In this document: one piece after another, positions 23,191 through 34,133 of the stretch
How the letters are laid out: each line of letters opens with the position of its first letter
How positions within the stretch are numbered: the first letter of the stretch is position 1
Assembly: GCA_014529385.2 (NCBI GenBank)
Contig: CM043971.1
Coordinates: forward strand, 89,791,840-89,855,839
Length of the DNA: 64,000 nt
Source of the DNA: Adiantum capillus-veneris
Lineage: Eukaryota; Streptophyta; Polypodiopsida; Polypodiales; Pteridaceae
Direction: 5' to 3'
The notes under the pieces: generated by a model
Databases searched by the model: none
The model's input: the letters and a program-made list of their open reading frames with translations, nothing else
Told to the model about the DNA's origin: nothing
Program-made: the position numbers and the translations under genes

Positions 23191-23502
23191 GCAATTGCAA
23201 TCCCTATGTTGGGGAGAAAGAATATTCCTTTTAAGGAAAGACCATTGTATGCTCAAACAATTAATTTGGAAGAAGAAGTGGCAGATGATGAAGTAGAAGC
23301 ATTCCTAGAGCTAATCCAACCATTGTACCAGTCTTTGAAGTTGATGTTGAAGGTATCTTGCAGAAAGAAGCAGAGTTAGACTTTGGAGAGTTCCAATTTA
23401 GTACCAGGACAGACAATTCAGGGATCAGAATTGGTGTAGATGGTGGATCAAAATTTGGTTCCTCATCCAAAGGAGGCTTTACAGTAGGAATAAAATGAAG
23501 CA

Positions 23503-24152
23503 ATGGATTTGGATGAAAATATTTACAATAAAAGATTTGGAGGATCAGCTAGAATCAAGCAAGATGAACTAAAGAACCTCAATTTGAATACTGAAGAGGA
23601 TCCCAAGATTGTCAAGGTCAGTATTCATGTGGATGGACAATTTTTGCATGAGTTGTTTCAGTTGTTGAAGGAGTATAAAGATGTTTTTGTATGGGACTAT
23701 TATGAGGTGAAGGGTATAGATCCTGATTTGCATCAGCATCACATTAATCTGAAGGAGGATGCAATTCCGATTCTGCAACAGTGATATAGAATGAATCCCA
23801 ACTTTGCAGCACAAGTTAAACAGGAGATTGATAAGATTTAGCTATTGGATTTTTCAAACTAATTCATGAGGTTACATGGTTGTCACCAATCATTGTGGTA
23901 CCCAAAAAGAATGGAAAAATCCGAGTTTGTGTTGATTACAGAAAGTTGAATGCAGTCACTATTACAAATCCTTCCCCAATGCCATTTTGTGATGCTATAT
24001 TGGATGCTGTAGTAGGGAAAGAAATGTATAGCTTTTTGGCTGGTTTTTCACGGTATAATCAGATTCACGTGGCTAAAGAGGATCAACACAAAATGGCTTT
24101 TATAACTGAGTGGGGTGATTTTGGACTCTACAGTGGTGAACTTTGTGTATGA
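23503..24152 (+). pseudogene. Gypsy-2 linker and N-terminal reverse transcriptase
   Basis: The linker (23503-23784) ends with the pre-RT signature EYKDVFVWDYYEVKGIDPDL. After a TGA and a frame break the RT fingers begin (23880): SPIIVVPKKNGKIRVCVDY, RKLNAVTITNPSPMP and MYSFLAGFSRYNQI. The usual 'D.FSGYNQI' reads AGFSRYNQI, so the first catalytic Asp is Ala. The open frame stops at 24152, where the next segment is missing. Confidence 0.85.
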
Positions 24153-24999
24153 TTTTTTAGTATTTGGAAAGAAGGGACTCCATTTACAATATTTGAAGTT
24201 GTGTTTTGAAAGGTGTCGACAATTTAGAATGTGTCTTAATCCTTTCAAGAGTGTCATTGCTGTCAAGAGTGGTGTACTTTTAGGTCATGTGGTTTCTCAT
24301 GAAGGGATGTCCATTGATGAGAAGAAGATTGAAGTTATTAAAGCAGCAAAAGCTCTAGAGAATGTAAAGGAAGTCAGCAGGTTTGTTGGCCAGGTGAAAT
24401 GGCATGCTGGATATGTCAGATATTTAGCAAATGTTTGTATGCCTCTAACTCATTTAGCAAAGAAGAATGTACCTTTTGTGTGGGCTGAACCTCAAGAGAA
24501 TTCCTTCCAGATGTTAAAGAAAATGCTTTCTATAGCACCAATGTTACAACCTCCAGATTGGTCATTACCTTTTCATGTATTTGTTGATGCATTGAACATG
24601 GCTATTGGTGTTGTCCTTATGCAGGAAAAAGTTAGGGGATGGTTCAGACCTGTTTACTATGCTAGTAGGGTGTTAACATCAGCTGAGAGGAATTATGCTA
24701 TGACAGAAAGAGAAGCTCTTGGCATGGTATATGCTTTAAATAAATTTAGGAATTACTTGTTGAGCAACAAAGTCCTTTTTCATGTGGACCATCAGGCATT
24801 GCTTTACTTGATTAAGAAGCCATTGCTGATAGGGAGATTAGCAAGATGGATATTGTTGTTGCAGGAGTTTGACTTTGTAATTGTTTATACTCCTAGCAAA
24901 GAGAATACCATAGATGTTTATTTAAGTAGAATTAATATAGGAGAGGAACCAATTGGGGTTTCAGATGATTTACTTGACGCTGATTTATTTGAAGTTTAG
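24139..24999 (+). pseudogene. Gypsy-2 RT C-terminal part and RNase H, with an RT deletion
   Basis: The RT resumes at about 24139 with NFVYDFLVFGKKGLHLQYL, where VYLDDFLVFG is normal. The upstream 'PFGL.NAPATFQ' motif is missing, so some tens of residues were deleted and one catalytic Asp lost. RT thumb: RMCLNPFKSVIAVKSGVLLG. RNase H follows: FHVFVDALNMAIGVVLMQ, YYASRVLTSAERNYAMTERE and VDHQALLYLIKKP. It ends with YTPSKENTIDVYLSRI. RNase H looks well kept. Confidence 0.88.
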
Positions 25000-25189
25000 A
25001 ATTCAGTCTCTGAATCATGGTATGACTAGATGCTCATATTTTTTATAGATGGTACAATGCCGATCGGATTTTCTGGAGACCAGAGAAGGAAGTTTGCTTG
25101 AAAGAGTCGACCATTTTTGGTAATATCAAGAGCATTGGATAGGAAAGGGATTGATTAGGTAATCTGAAGGTGAATTCTAGATTTTGAAC

Positions 25190-26330
25190 AAAGAGCTCTT
25201 CTGCAAGAAGCTCATTCAGGAGCATTAGGAGGACATTTTTCAGGTGACATTACATGCAAAAAAGTGTTGCAAGCTGGATTGTGGTGGCCCACTGTGTTAA
25301 AGGATTCTCATGAGTATGCTAAAAGCTGTGTAATTTGCCAAAAGTTAGGTCATCCAGATTCTAGAGATAGAATGACAGATCATCCTATTTTACCTCTGGA
25401 ACCTTTTCAGAAGTGGGGAATGGATTTTGTGGGACCTATAAAGCCCACCACTAGTATAGGATGTAAGTACATCCTGGTAGCTACAGATTATTGCACCAAG
25501 TGGGTTGAATCAGTAGCTCTAAAAGACAATAAAGCACAGAGTGTTGCTCGGTTTCTCTATCAAAACAGTAGGTTTTGGATGTCCTATGGAGCTGATCAGT
25601 GATAGAGGCTTTTCTCAATGAGGTGATTGCTGAGTTAACCAAAACTCATATGATTATGCACAAGAATTCCATAGCTTATCATCCTCAAGCTAATGGGCAG
25701 ATTGAAAGTACAAACAAGACCTTGGTAAGGATATTGAAGAAAATTGTTCAGGACAACAAGAAAGATTGGGATCACCAAGCTTGATTCAGCATTATGGTCT
25801 TTTAGGACAACTTTCAAGGTGACCATAGGTAGACTCCATTTAAATTGGTTTATGGTTTGGAAGTTGTGGTCCCTATCGAATTTGTGGTTCCAATTCTTCG
25901 AGTCAGTGCTGAAAAAATGAGTCCCAAGTTGTCAGGCAAGTACATGAGCAAGTATTTGATGTATTTAGAAGAAGAAAAACTGATTAGCTCATATATCTCT
26001 GAAGTGATTCAAAGAAGGAGGTAAGCTTGGGTAAGTATGAATGTTAAGTTTAAAGCTTTTCAGGTTGGAGATTGGGTTATGATGTATAACTTCGGATTAG
26101 GGCCACATCCAGGCAAGCTGACTTTGAGATATATTGGTCCTTACAAAATTGTCCAAGACATGGGCCAGGAGACATCCATAGTTGCTGATGTTTTTGGTAC
26201 CGAAGTTGAGAAACCTGTTAAAAATTTTAGGTCAATTTTTTTAAAAGGAAAACCACCTCATTTGGATTGGCCTTTAGCAGGGCTGATTCAACTTGACCAA
26301 TTTTTAGGGTGGAGTATGGAAAGATGGTTT
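25190..26330 (+). pseudogene. Gypsy-2 integrase, in three frame pieces
   Basis: Zinc-binding part: AHSGALGGHFSGD, LQAGLWWPTVLKDSHEY and CVICQKLG. Core: KWGMDFVGPIKP, LVATDYCTKWVES (first Asp), a frame break and short loss near 25575-25600 around the second Asp (remnant ELISDRGF), then AYHPQANGQIESTNK (Glu). The C-terminal domain (26037-26330) has FQVGDWVMMYNFGLG, LTLRYIGPYKIVQD and PVKNFRSIFLKG. No chromodomain is seen. Confidence 0.85.
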
Positions 26331-26459
26331 GTGGCTTTTCAAACTTTTCCAGAGAATATGTTTATAGAGAATGTTGAATCCCATTGTGCAATACAGATTG
26401 GTGCAAAAGCAGGTCACAAGGGTTAGAGTTCAAGGCTCAAAAGTTGGTTATGTAGAGCA

Positions 26460-26575
26460 TCTGCAATCGGATTGTCTCAAATCGGATCTGTCTGCCAGGC
26501 TGGCTTGTCCCGGATCGGATTTTCTCACCTCGGATTTTCTCAGGTTGGATGTTCCTGGATCGGAATTTTTGATAA
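26460..26575 (+). repeat. imperfect ATCGGAT/CGGATTTTCTCA repeats after the Gypsy-2 integrase
   Basis: The words CAATCGGATTGTCTCA, AATCGGATCTGTCT, GGATCGGATTTTCTCA, CTCGGATTTTCTCA and GGATCGGAATTTTT follow one another in about 115 bp. This is an imperfect short tandem array between pol and the extra ORF. Confidence 0.6.
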
Positions 26576-26831
26576 AGGTAATTTGAAAAAATATTTTGAT
26601 ATGCAGGATGATTTACCATTATGTGAATCCCTTGTGCAACAGGTATTATTAATGGAGGGTGTGCTAATTGAAGGTACCATCCATCACCTCTATCACCCTC
26701 AAACTTGCCTTATGTTGTCGCCTGACTTTTTCAAGTACACACCCCCTCTGCGCTCACCTTCAGCCATGGTACACGGGAAGCAAAGCAGCACCATGCAGCC
26801 GGAGTTGGAGCATGATGAGCCGCCATGATGC

Positions 26832-27734
26832 TTGCGACACAAAGGGAAAGTGGTAATGGTTGATGTGAGCAACCTGAAAGAGGAAGAAGCTTCTAGTGAT
26901 GAGGATACACATGTGGCAACTCCCCTTAGCGCGGCAAAGTTGCAACAATCCCTGCTGGATCCCTTCACCGATTTCAGAGTGTCTTTGGACTTAACCATGG
27001 AAGCGAATGTGGCATGGTTGCAATCCATTGAATTGCAGGAATTTACCTTGTTGCCATGGGAGGAGGACTGGTGGAACAACTATTATGACAAGGCCCAGCT
27101 TGACCTCCTCACAAAAACAAAGGGTATGATTTCAAGCAATCTGTCTCTTACTCTTGATTTGGTAGCCCAAGTGTTTCAATTGCCATCAAAAGGCATTATC
27201 ACCATTCCCAAGTGTTTTGAAGTTTTGTTGAAGAAGGAATTTGGTCCCATTGAGGGTGGTACGAAGTCCTACATGCTTAAAAATGTGAATTATATCCAAA
27301 GGGAGCAGTTAAAGTGGTACCTAGAAAGATTGTGTTTCTTGATTAAGTTTGACTACATGTCCAAAGAGAACTATGGGCCACTGCGTTTTGCAAAACAAGG
27401 GGGTAAGGTAAATTGTGCTAACTGGTTATATGATAAGATTTCTAATAAGGTATACATGTTGGAAAAAAGAAAAGCTCAGAATTTTACTAGGCTCTCTGCA
27501 TTTTTGACAACATTGTTTAGTTTTCCTTACAAACCTCCTAGTGCATATCAGGATGCAGGTGATCAGGCCCTTATAGGTTTACTGGGCAGAAGTTCAAAGG
27601 TGCAGGTGAATCAGACTTCAGGTCTGAAGTTGGAACTACCAACAGATATACAAGAGAATAGGCAGCAGATGTCTTCTTTTAGATTCTTGGTACAAGCTGG
27701 ATATTTAGAGGAAGAAGCTTTAAAAGCTTCGTGA
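26832..27734 (+). CDS. Gypsy-2 extra ORF (third ORF after pol), unknown function
   Basis: An uninterrupted 300-aa frame opens about 0.5 kb after the integrase. It starts basic/acidic (VSNLKEEEASSDEDTH), then has a helical globular body: DWWNNYYDKAQLDLLTKTKG, LSLTLDLVAQVFQLPSKG, REQLKWYLERLCFLIKFDY and FTRLSAFLTTLFSFPYKPP. I see no signal peptide or membrane span. The body recalls plant retroelement/plant-mobile-domain-like proteins, but I cannot name a family with confidence. It is the only large unbroken ORF in Gypsy-2. Acidic remnants in frames up to about 27975 may be its C-terminal tail. The first ATG of the open frame was used. Confidence 0.65.
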   Translation: MRHKGKVVMVDVSNLKEEEASSDEDTHVATPLSAAKLQQSLLDPFTDFRVSLDLTMEANVAWLQSIELQEFTLLPWEEDWWNNYYDKAQLDLLTKTKGMISSNLSLTLDLVAQVFQLPSKGIITIPKCFEVLLKKEFGPIEGGTKSYMLKNVNYIQREQLKWYLERLCFLIKFDYMSKENYGPLRFAKQGGKVNCANWLYDKISNKVYMLEKRKAQNFTRLSAFLTTLFSFPYKPPSAYQDAGDQALIGLLGRSSKVQVNQTSGLKLELPTDIQENRQQMSSFRFLVQAGYLEEEALKAS

Positions 27735-28495
27735 AATGCGGTGGATATAGGTTCTTTGGATTAGGTATGTATAGAGGATGAGTCTGATTGGGGGTTTGAT
27801 AACCCTATGGTTGATATGGATGAAGAATTGTAGGTACTTGTTGATAAAGCTTTGGCCAGGACATAGGTGATGTGAGGGCTAGCCCCACTAAAAGTAGTGA
27901 TACCTTTGGATGAGCAAGGTCAAGCTACTATGGCTGAACATGTAGAGCTAGCTGTGGAGGAGTGTTTGTATTAACCACAGTGCTCTTTTAGGGAGATTTC
28001 TTACATGGAGATTGTTCCAATACATGGATGGGAGGGAGAATCATGCACAATTTTTAAATGCTTAGCTTATAGCATAAGGTAGTTGCTGAAGGCAGTTGGA
28101 GAGAGCAGGTCTGTGAAGCCAAATATGATTAGCCTTGCTGAGATGCGATTGACATCTAGATTGTAATCTTTAGCATCTCAAGGCTCGGTCTGAGCTTGAA
28201 GATGTCTTGTAATCTTTATGTTACAATTAATACTATTCACTCACCAGTTGTGAGATTTGAAAAAAGAAAAACACCTTATGAGTTTTGTGGCCTAGGTTCC
28301 TTGTGGTTCCAACTCATACTTGCTTAGAAAAGCTAAAATTTAAATGAATTACGAGTCTTCTAGACTCTCCTTAACCTCTTGCAAGCCCCAAGATTTAGTC
28401 CCATGGTCAAAACTTGGGGCTTTGGTTAGTCTAGAGCCAATCTTCTCAAAACTATGTAATGCATCTCATACACTTGAGTGGATATACAATTCATG

Positions 28496-28498
<3 letters not shown>
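27735..28498. other. 3' region after the Gypsy-2 extra ORF
   Basis: A short acidic open remnant (PLDEQGQATMAEHVELAVEE, about 27900-27970) is followed by non-coding sequence with no recognised feature. A 3' LTR could lie here, but no matching 5' copy was found. Confidence 0.35.

Positions 28499-28579
<81 letters not shown>
28499..28579. repeat. (GA)n microsatellite
   Basis: About 40 GA units without interruption. The ORFs running through it (Arg-Glu or Ser-Leu repeats) are artefacts. Confidence 0.97.
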
Positions 28580-28584
<5 letters not shown>

Positions 28585-28754
28585 ATATTTCTGTGTTGTA
28601 GCTAATCTACACAATGTGTCCAACTTGTGATTTGCTGACGACCCCAAAATTTGGTCACCTAGAGATATGTTTATTTGTTGTATGTGAGCTAATCCTAGGA
28701 TTACTCAGTAGTATTCTTTTTAGTGTGTCTACTATCTTTTCTAAGATGCTCATT

Positions 28755-28881
<127 letters not shown>

Positions 28882-29134
28882 TTTACATACTATATATGTA
28901 TATAGAGAGGGAGATATATATTTACTTCAAGAAAAAAATCTTGGTAGTAATATAAGCTCAAAGACATCTATCTCGGTACAAACTTCCCAAAATTCTCTAA
29001 GATTTTCAAACCATTAGGAAGGATGTACTATTTATTTCAAGATACCGTGAGAGGGATAGAGAACCAAAACTTAGTCACTTAGGGAGATCTGAGAGATACA
29101 GTCACTAAAGTTTTTTCCATGTGGGCAAAACACG

Positions 29135-29140
29135 CGAGAG

Positions 29141-29220
<80 letters not shown>
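29135..29220. repeat. (GA)n microsatellite
   Basis: About 42 GA units, starting from CGCGAGAGAGCGAGAG. It is the third array of the cluster. Confidence 0.97.
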
Positions 29221-29224
<4 letters not shown>

Positions 29225-29327
29225 ATGAGACAACCATTGACATGGGGGAGAGAGCGTGCTAGAGAGAGAGAGGGAGGGGGAACCAAACTCACTAGATTAG
29301 GGTGTGAGTGAAAATAGCCACACTAAA

Positions 29328-29338
29328 GGGGGGGGGGG

Positions 29339-29418
<80 letters not shown>
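29328..29418. repeat. G-tract followed by a (GA)n microsatellite
   Basis: A G run (29328-29340) is followed by about 39 GA units. It is the fourth array of the cluster, about 90 bp from the 3' end of the LINE fragment. Confidence 0.97.
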
Positions 29419-29421
<3 letters not shown>

Positions 29422-29507
29422 TTCTATTATCGTCCTCGGAGGTCAAATATGACCTATGGGACCAAATGAACATGTCACGTGGTGTGAGTGGAGGTCATAA
29501 GTGACTC

Positions 29508-30278
29508 TCAATGCTCAAAAATGGCTGAAATGAGCATCGCAATAGAGAGTCCACATAGTGGTTGGGAGAGGAAGGTATGTAGGGAGAGCTCTTGGCTGAA
29601 TATATGGGGAAAAGAGGACCTAATGTGGTCAAAAGCTGAGCACTCAAGTAGTGTGTGGTACTCACTCTCTTGCACTTGACGAGGGCATAAGGTGCAAAGT
29701 CGATAAGACTCCTTGCCAGTGCCCCAACGTCCTATCCTGCAACATAGAGAATGGGAGCTAAGACTAATGGAGGCAATGGTGCGGATTGCACTCAATGGGA
29801 TGGGCTCAAGGATGTAGGGATGGGTTCGATTACCGCGTTCTGAGAAGTAGAGAGATTTGTAGTTTGGGGAAATGTGTGTGGTGTAATGGCCGAAGCGAGA
29901 ACCTCTGGATTTCTCCCAAGCCGTGATACAGTGGTGTTGTAAGAAGGTCTCATTAACTTGGGAGTCAATCGACGCATCCTTGACCAAGTGACATGCATCC
30001 CATCTTCCAAACCATTTCTTGATGTCAAGCATCCACCCCGAACTTAGTATTTTGCTCTTGCATGTCTTTGGACCTTTTGACTTGCTTCATATGCGATTCT
30101 AAGAAGTCGATACGAAGGGCTACATTGTGTCTTACTCTACAACCCTTTGCATGCCCAAGACCTCAATGGGAAGCGATCTGGACTCAAGAAGTAAGAGCAT
30201 GTAGGGTGTTTGTGTCTTGACTTGGAGAAAGTTGGTGAGAAAATTCTTTTGGACATTCTCAAACTCTTTCCAAGTAGA
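29508..30278 (-). pseudogene. LINE ORF2 C-terminal part
   Basis: From the right edge the minus strand reads STWKEFENVQKNFL, then VKTQTPYMLLLLESRSLPIE (the LINE 'TPY..LL.E.G..P.E' block) and LRIDFLESHMKQVKRS. After a frame break at about 30032-30045 an uninterrupted 174-aa stretch follows, with ITAWEKSRGSRFGHY and the C-terminal Cys/His motif YRLCTLCPRQVQESEYHTLLEC. This motif is a hallmark of LINE ORF2 C-termini. It ends at a TGA at 29508-29510. Confidence 0.85.
30270..30278. repeat. left 9-bp target duplication of the MULE-like transposon
   Basis: CCAAGTAGA is identical to 40945-40953. Nine bases is the classic Mutator/MULE duplication length. On the LINE strand both copies encode Ser-Thr-Trp in the same frame. 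Confidence 0.88.
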
Positions 30279-30360
30279 TGGGCGCAATTTTTGGGCGAGC
30301 GATTTTTGGCGAGCGCTTTTTACGAATCGGGCGAGCGGATTCCCAAAAGAAGGGATAATC
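30279..30360 (+). repeat. left terminal inverted repeat of the MULE-like transposon
   Basis: It begins TGGGCGCAATTTTTGGGCGAGC. GATTTTTGGCGAGC then repeats part of the terminus, and GCTTTTTACGAATCGGGCG and GATTCCCAAAAG follow. It matches the reverse complement of 40868-40926 at most positions after the GCAATTTTTGG anchor, and many differences are C/T or G/A. A (CT)n stretch (30367-30451) lies just inside. Confidence 0.8.
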
Positions 30361-30575
30361 TACCCATCTCTCTCTCTCTCTCTCTCTTCCTCCCACTCTC
30401 TTTTGTTTCCACTCTCTCTACCTCTCTCTCTCTCTCTCTGTCTCTCTCTCTTTCCAACTAAAATTTGATTGTCGTTTCACGGCCAACTTACATTCAAACA
30501 AAAAACACCATGGATGCATTCAATACACTATTAATAAGACAAACAGAAGTTCCTCACACATAGTTATGGTCTATT

Positions 30576-31221
30576 TCATATAGCAAACCCCAAATCTATG
30601 TGTTCCATTGCATCAAAAGTAAATACATATGGGGGGAATACATCATGGGTGAGGTGGATGAAAGAAGGGCGGTGGGGGGCCATATGCTCTGGGAGGAAAC
30701 AAAGGTCGTGCCAATGGGGACAGTGCACCAAATGGTGGAGGAACTCCTCCAAATGGAAGAGGGTATGACCTATATGTGGGGGGGCTACAGGTAGTGAAAG
30801 AGGCAATGGATCAACTCCGGGTGGGGCCTCAGATTGGAGGCAATGAATTGCATTAGGAGATGGTCCAGTTGCACGCCATGCCAAAATTGGGGCCATGAAA
30901 GTGGGATACGGTCCTGCTAGTGCCCCGCCCTGACTGCTGAGTGGTGTCAAGAAAGGTGGCTCCAGCGGATGACGCTGCTCTGTCACCTGCTTCGGTTGCT
31001 CAGTTGCCTGAGCTCTGACACTCCTATGAAACATTAACGTCAAGCCTAAATTGGAAGGTAGGCACTGAGCTAGCTCTAGACAAGCACTGAAAACTCCCCA
31101 ATCCTTCTCACAACTGATGCAATGCCTGCGTAGTAGTAAACATTGTGCTGCCAATGTCCCCACTCCTGCAAAATAATCCAACACAGCATCTCCCATGTCT
31201 GTGAAGGTACCTAGTAGCCAT
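30576..31221 (-). pseudogene. last exon of the ParB/methyltransferase gene: methyltransferase motif I
   Basis: The acceptor TTTTTTTGTAG (ending at 31222) opens an exon whose first codons complete Arg and read WLLGTFTDMGDAVLDYF, then AGVGTLAAQCLLLRRHCISC and EKDWGVF. This is the S-adenosylmethionine-binding FxGxG region, which in beta-class methyltransferases is the C-terminal module after a 'KP...L' segment. That segment is in the preceding exon. After the motif comes a Pro/His/Leu-rich tail of about 150 residues to a stop at 30576. No lesion was seen within this exon. Confidence 0.78.
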
Positions 31222-31306
31222 CTACAAAAAAAAAGTAATCTTTAGATTTGTTATACCTATAATTTTATAAGAATATGAAGAAAAACTTCCAAAAAGTTTC
31301 TACCAC

Positions 31307-31968
31307 CTGGCAAACACTAAACTCCTCTCAACACCTCTACGATAAGGCTTGCCCATACAATCAAGCGTCCACTGTGTGGAATTTGAACCTGGTAGCTTCT
31401 CCCACAACATGTCGTCATCTGTAGAGAAGCCACGTACATTTGCTCCAATCTCTCCATCCGCTCGATCAAACCTCAGAAGCCGACAGCCACCGGTTCTAGG
31501 GGGTGAAAAAATGACCAGCAACAAAGTACCAACCTACAAATAACAACGAAACATTATTATTTTAAAATGCAAACATCAAAGTTACTATTCATTATCAAAA
31601 CAAAAAATAACATACCCCCTCTAAATAGTCCTGAACAGTCGTGCAACTAGACTCTGACAGCCGTATATACAATATCCTCAACAGCTGGAAACGAGCTCCC
31701 TCTGCCTTTGAAGTGACAATGGAAAGATGTTCTGCACGACATGTCGCCACAACCATGCCATCAACCAAAAGAAACTCGGTTGCCAGAAGGAATGCAGCAT
31801 TCACAAGCTCACTATCCCATTGGTTCCATAAAGGAACCCCGCCCGTGCTAGCTGCATGTGGCCTAGTGTGTAAGGGAAAGGCCATGTACATCAAAAGTAC
31901 GCCACCCAATCTCAAGGTGGGGTTTATCTGCCCCGTTCCTAATAAGAGCCCAAGAATCTACATGGTGA
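31307..31968 (-). pseudogene. exons 9-10 of the ParB/methyltransferase gene
   Basis: Exon 9 (31968-31616) and exon 10 (31533-31307) are joined by an 82-nt intron (GTATG donor, TTTGTAG acceptor) in phase 0. Exon 9 contains NQWDSELVNAAFLLATEFLL and GMVVATCRAEHLSIV, the strand-helix block expected around the catalytic motif of an N4/N6 methyltransferase. Upstream of it the frame is broken near 31860, and a TAG (31958-31960) lies in one of the two possible frames. Exon 10 has VIFSPPRTGGCRLLRFDRAD and ends with GKPYRRGVERSLVFA before a CAG|GTGGTA donor. The 85-nt intron to the last exon keeps phase. Confidence 0.72.
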
Positions 31969-34133
31969 CTGCATAGAACTGCATGCAATCTTTGTTAGCA
32001 CTAAAATTGTGGACATAACTTTGATTGTAATTAGCGTGGCTTACCTGTCATTGCACAACACATCTGGAATAGCTTTTGCCAACACCTTGACACTAGCATG
32101 CACTGCAAGGTGGCGTGGCTCTACATGCATATCTGTATGTAGCAACATACAATCAAGTATATCTTTCAAGCAATGCTAAAGAGAACAACACAACATTAAC
32201 CATTTTCATGTACTTGGCTGGTTATCTCCCCCAACTCTGGCCATGTTTGATAGGTCCTTTGTAGCCCTGCCATGTGATGGTGAACATGGAGGGGACTCCT
32301 GGATGCTCCCTACTGGTCTTGGAGTGAAGGATAGTGTCGGTACACTGTGGCTCATAGCACCAAAGCTATGAGCACTATTGCTGACTTCTACAGAATACTC
32401 CTCAACCACATGCTCGCTCTCACTATCACTGGAAACAACAGCCCTCTTCTTTCTCTTCCCACTTTGCCGGTCAGCCAATGGTGCTTGCGTGTCTTTCTTT
32501 GAGGCCTGTTTCTTTTTGTTTGGTTTCTTTGATGTGTTTGGAGATAGAGCATCCTCCACAACCGCTTTCTTCCGTGATGCAGTATGCTCCGCTATTAATT
32601 AAAAAAGAACAGTTACTGAGCCCATGTTGTATTGCTGCATGGCATAGGTAAAAACTATATAGAATGATACCTATGTATAGCTCTTCCTCTTTGGGTGGGT
32701 ACTCCTTGTCCGGGTAGTCCAGCCACCAAGGACACTTGAGCCATGCTTCCTTCGGCCGCAAGTCATCTATCCACTCATCAGGATATAAGCCCATCTCCTC
32801 TCTCTCCGACATGCACCATGCATTACTAGGGTGCTCGGGAATGGGAAAGACAAGAGCATCTCTCCACCATCTACAAGACAAACCACAATGTTTTGAGCCA
32901 CCAGGAACAAGATTAGTGTATCCTACTACATTCTTAATTTGTCAATTAAAGAGGTCAAACCTGTACAACAAGCGTCGTGCCGTGCAAGAAAAGTGGGGCT
33001 GCTCTTCGGGATCTTGTGTGGACTTGATCCGAGCACTCCACTTCTTGAAGGCCTTGTTAGAGTGCTTGCGTCTGTATGTCAGTGATGTGTGGGCAAGTGT
33101 GCAACCATGCCTACCTTCAGCCTTCTCGTGTTGGAAGCAACATTATGATTCTTGGCCTCCATTTTCTCGGCCATCTCAAGCACTCTCCTGCAGCAAATAA
33201 TAAGTCACAAGTTAGATTATCAACAAATTACAGTTGGTGCACATAATCACTAAATTTAACCTTTCCAATTGCCACCAATACACGTGATATCGAAGCCACT
33301 GGATCTAGTCCTTCTCCTTCAACCCTATGCCATTCTCCTTCAAGGATGCATCACCACCTTGGAGCAAATCAAGCAAGCGGCACTTCCTGGCAAAGGAAAA
33401 GCGAGACTTATTTTTCATTGCTACATAATAAAAAGAGAAATATATCGAATGATTTAAATGACATTTACTTACTCTTTCGGGCTAATGTGTGCATGCACAA
33501 CCTCTGCCACTCTCGAGGGTGTCATTTTTGTGGTCTTCTCGTCCCAACATGTAAATGATATACATTTTTGGAAAAAATCATTGCCATTCTCTGGATTTGC
33601 AATGGTGGCTATCTCAAGCCTTTGCACGTAAAATATTGCTCCGCTTGAGATAGCGCTGGATTGATGGTTTTCTCGTATGTGTGAGGTGCCAACTCGTAGT
33701 CAAAACTCCCTTTTGATGGTAGCCCTTCCATTTTACTACTATACATAGCATCGAACTCTTCCTATCATTTTCCAAGGACTCAATCAAAATACACATATTA
33801 AGATTTTGCAATCAAAAGATATTCTCATTTAGCATTGGTTTAAAGCATACCTTCCAAATGTGTTGCGCAAGGACAGTCATTGGAAATTTTAGCCACTTTG
33901 ATTTGTTTGGACCCCTAAAATTCAAAGCCCTTTCTGCTTCCAAACACGCTCTTTTGGGAAATTTTTGCAAAAGCGAAGTAGGGTCCTCCAACCCTAGCTT
34001 TCTCATCATGAAAATATCATGAGCAGTTGTGTGAGGCACTGAAACCCTCGTGGACCTGTTTAACACTCAATTGTAATTTACATTGTCAAAAAATAAGATG
34101 CATTTACATTTACAAAAAAAAAGTTGGGCTTAC

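Larger units (their letters stand above)
21231..27734 (+). mobile_element. Gypsy-2: decayed Ty3/Gypsy retrotransposon body
   Basis: Plus-strand parts in order are gag (21231-22058), a zinc-knuckle remnant (about 22159), protease (22867-23190), linker (23503-23784), RT (23880-24260), RNase H (about 24550-24990), integrase (25190-25790), integrase C-terminus (26037-26330) and an extra ORF (26832-27734). RT before integrase makes it Gypsy. I could not identify LTRs, so these limits are those of the coding region. Frame breaks and a deletion inside RT show it is inactive. The layout, with an additional ORF after integrase, parallels Gypsy-1, but the proteins differ strongly. Confidence 0.85.

Noticed and set aside
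27735-28498. Gypsy-2 3' LTR
   Set aside because: No matching copy upstream of gag and no clear TG...CA limits could be found.
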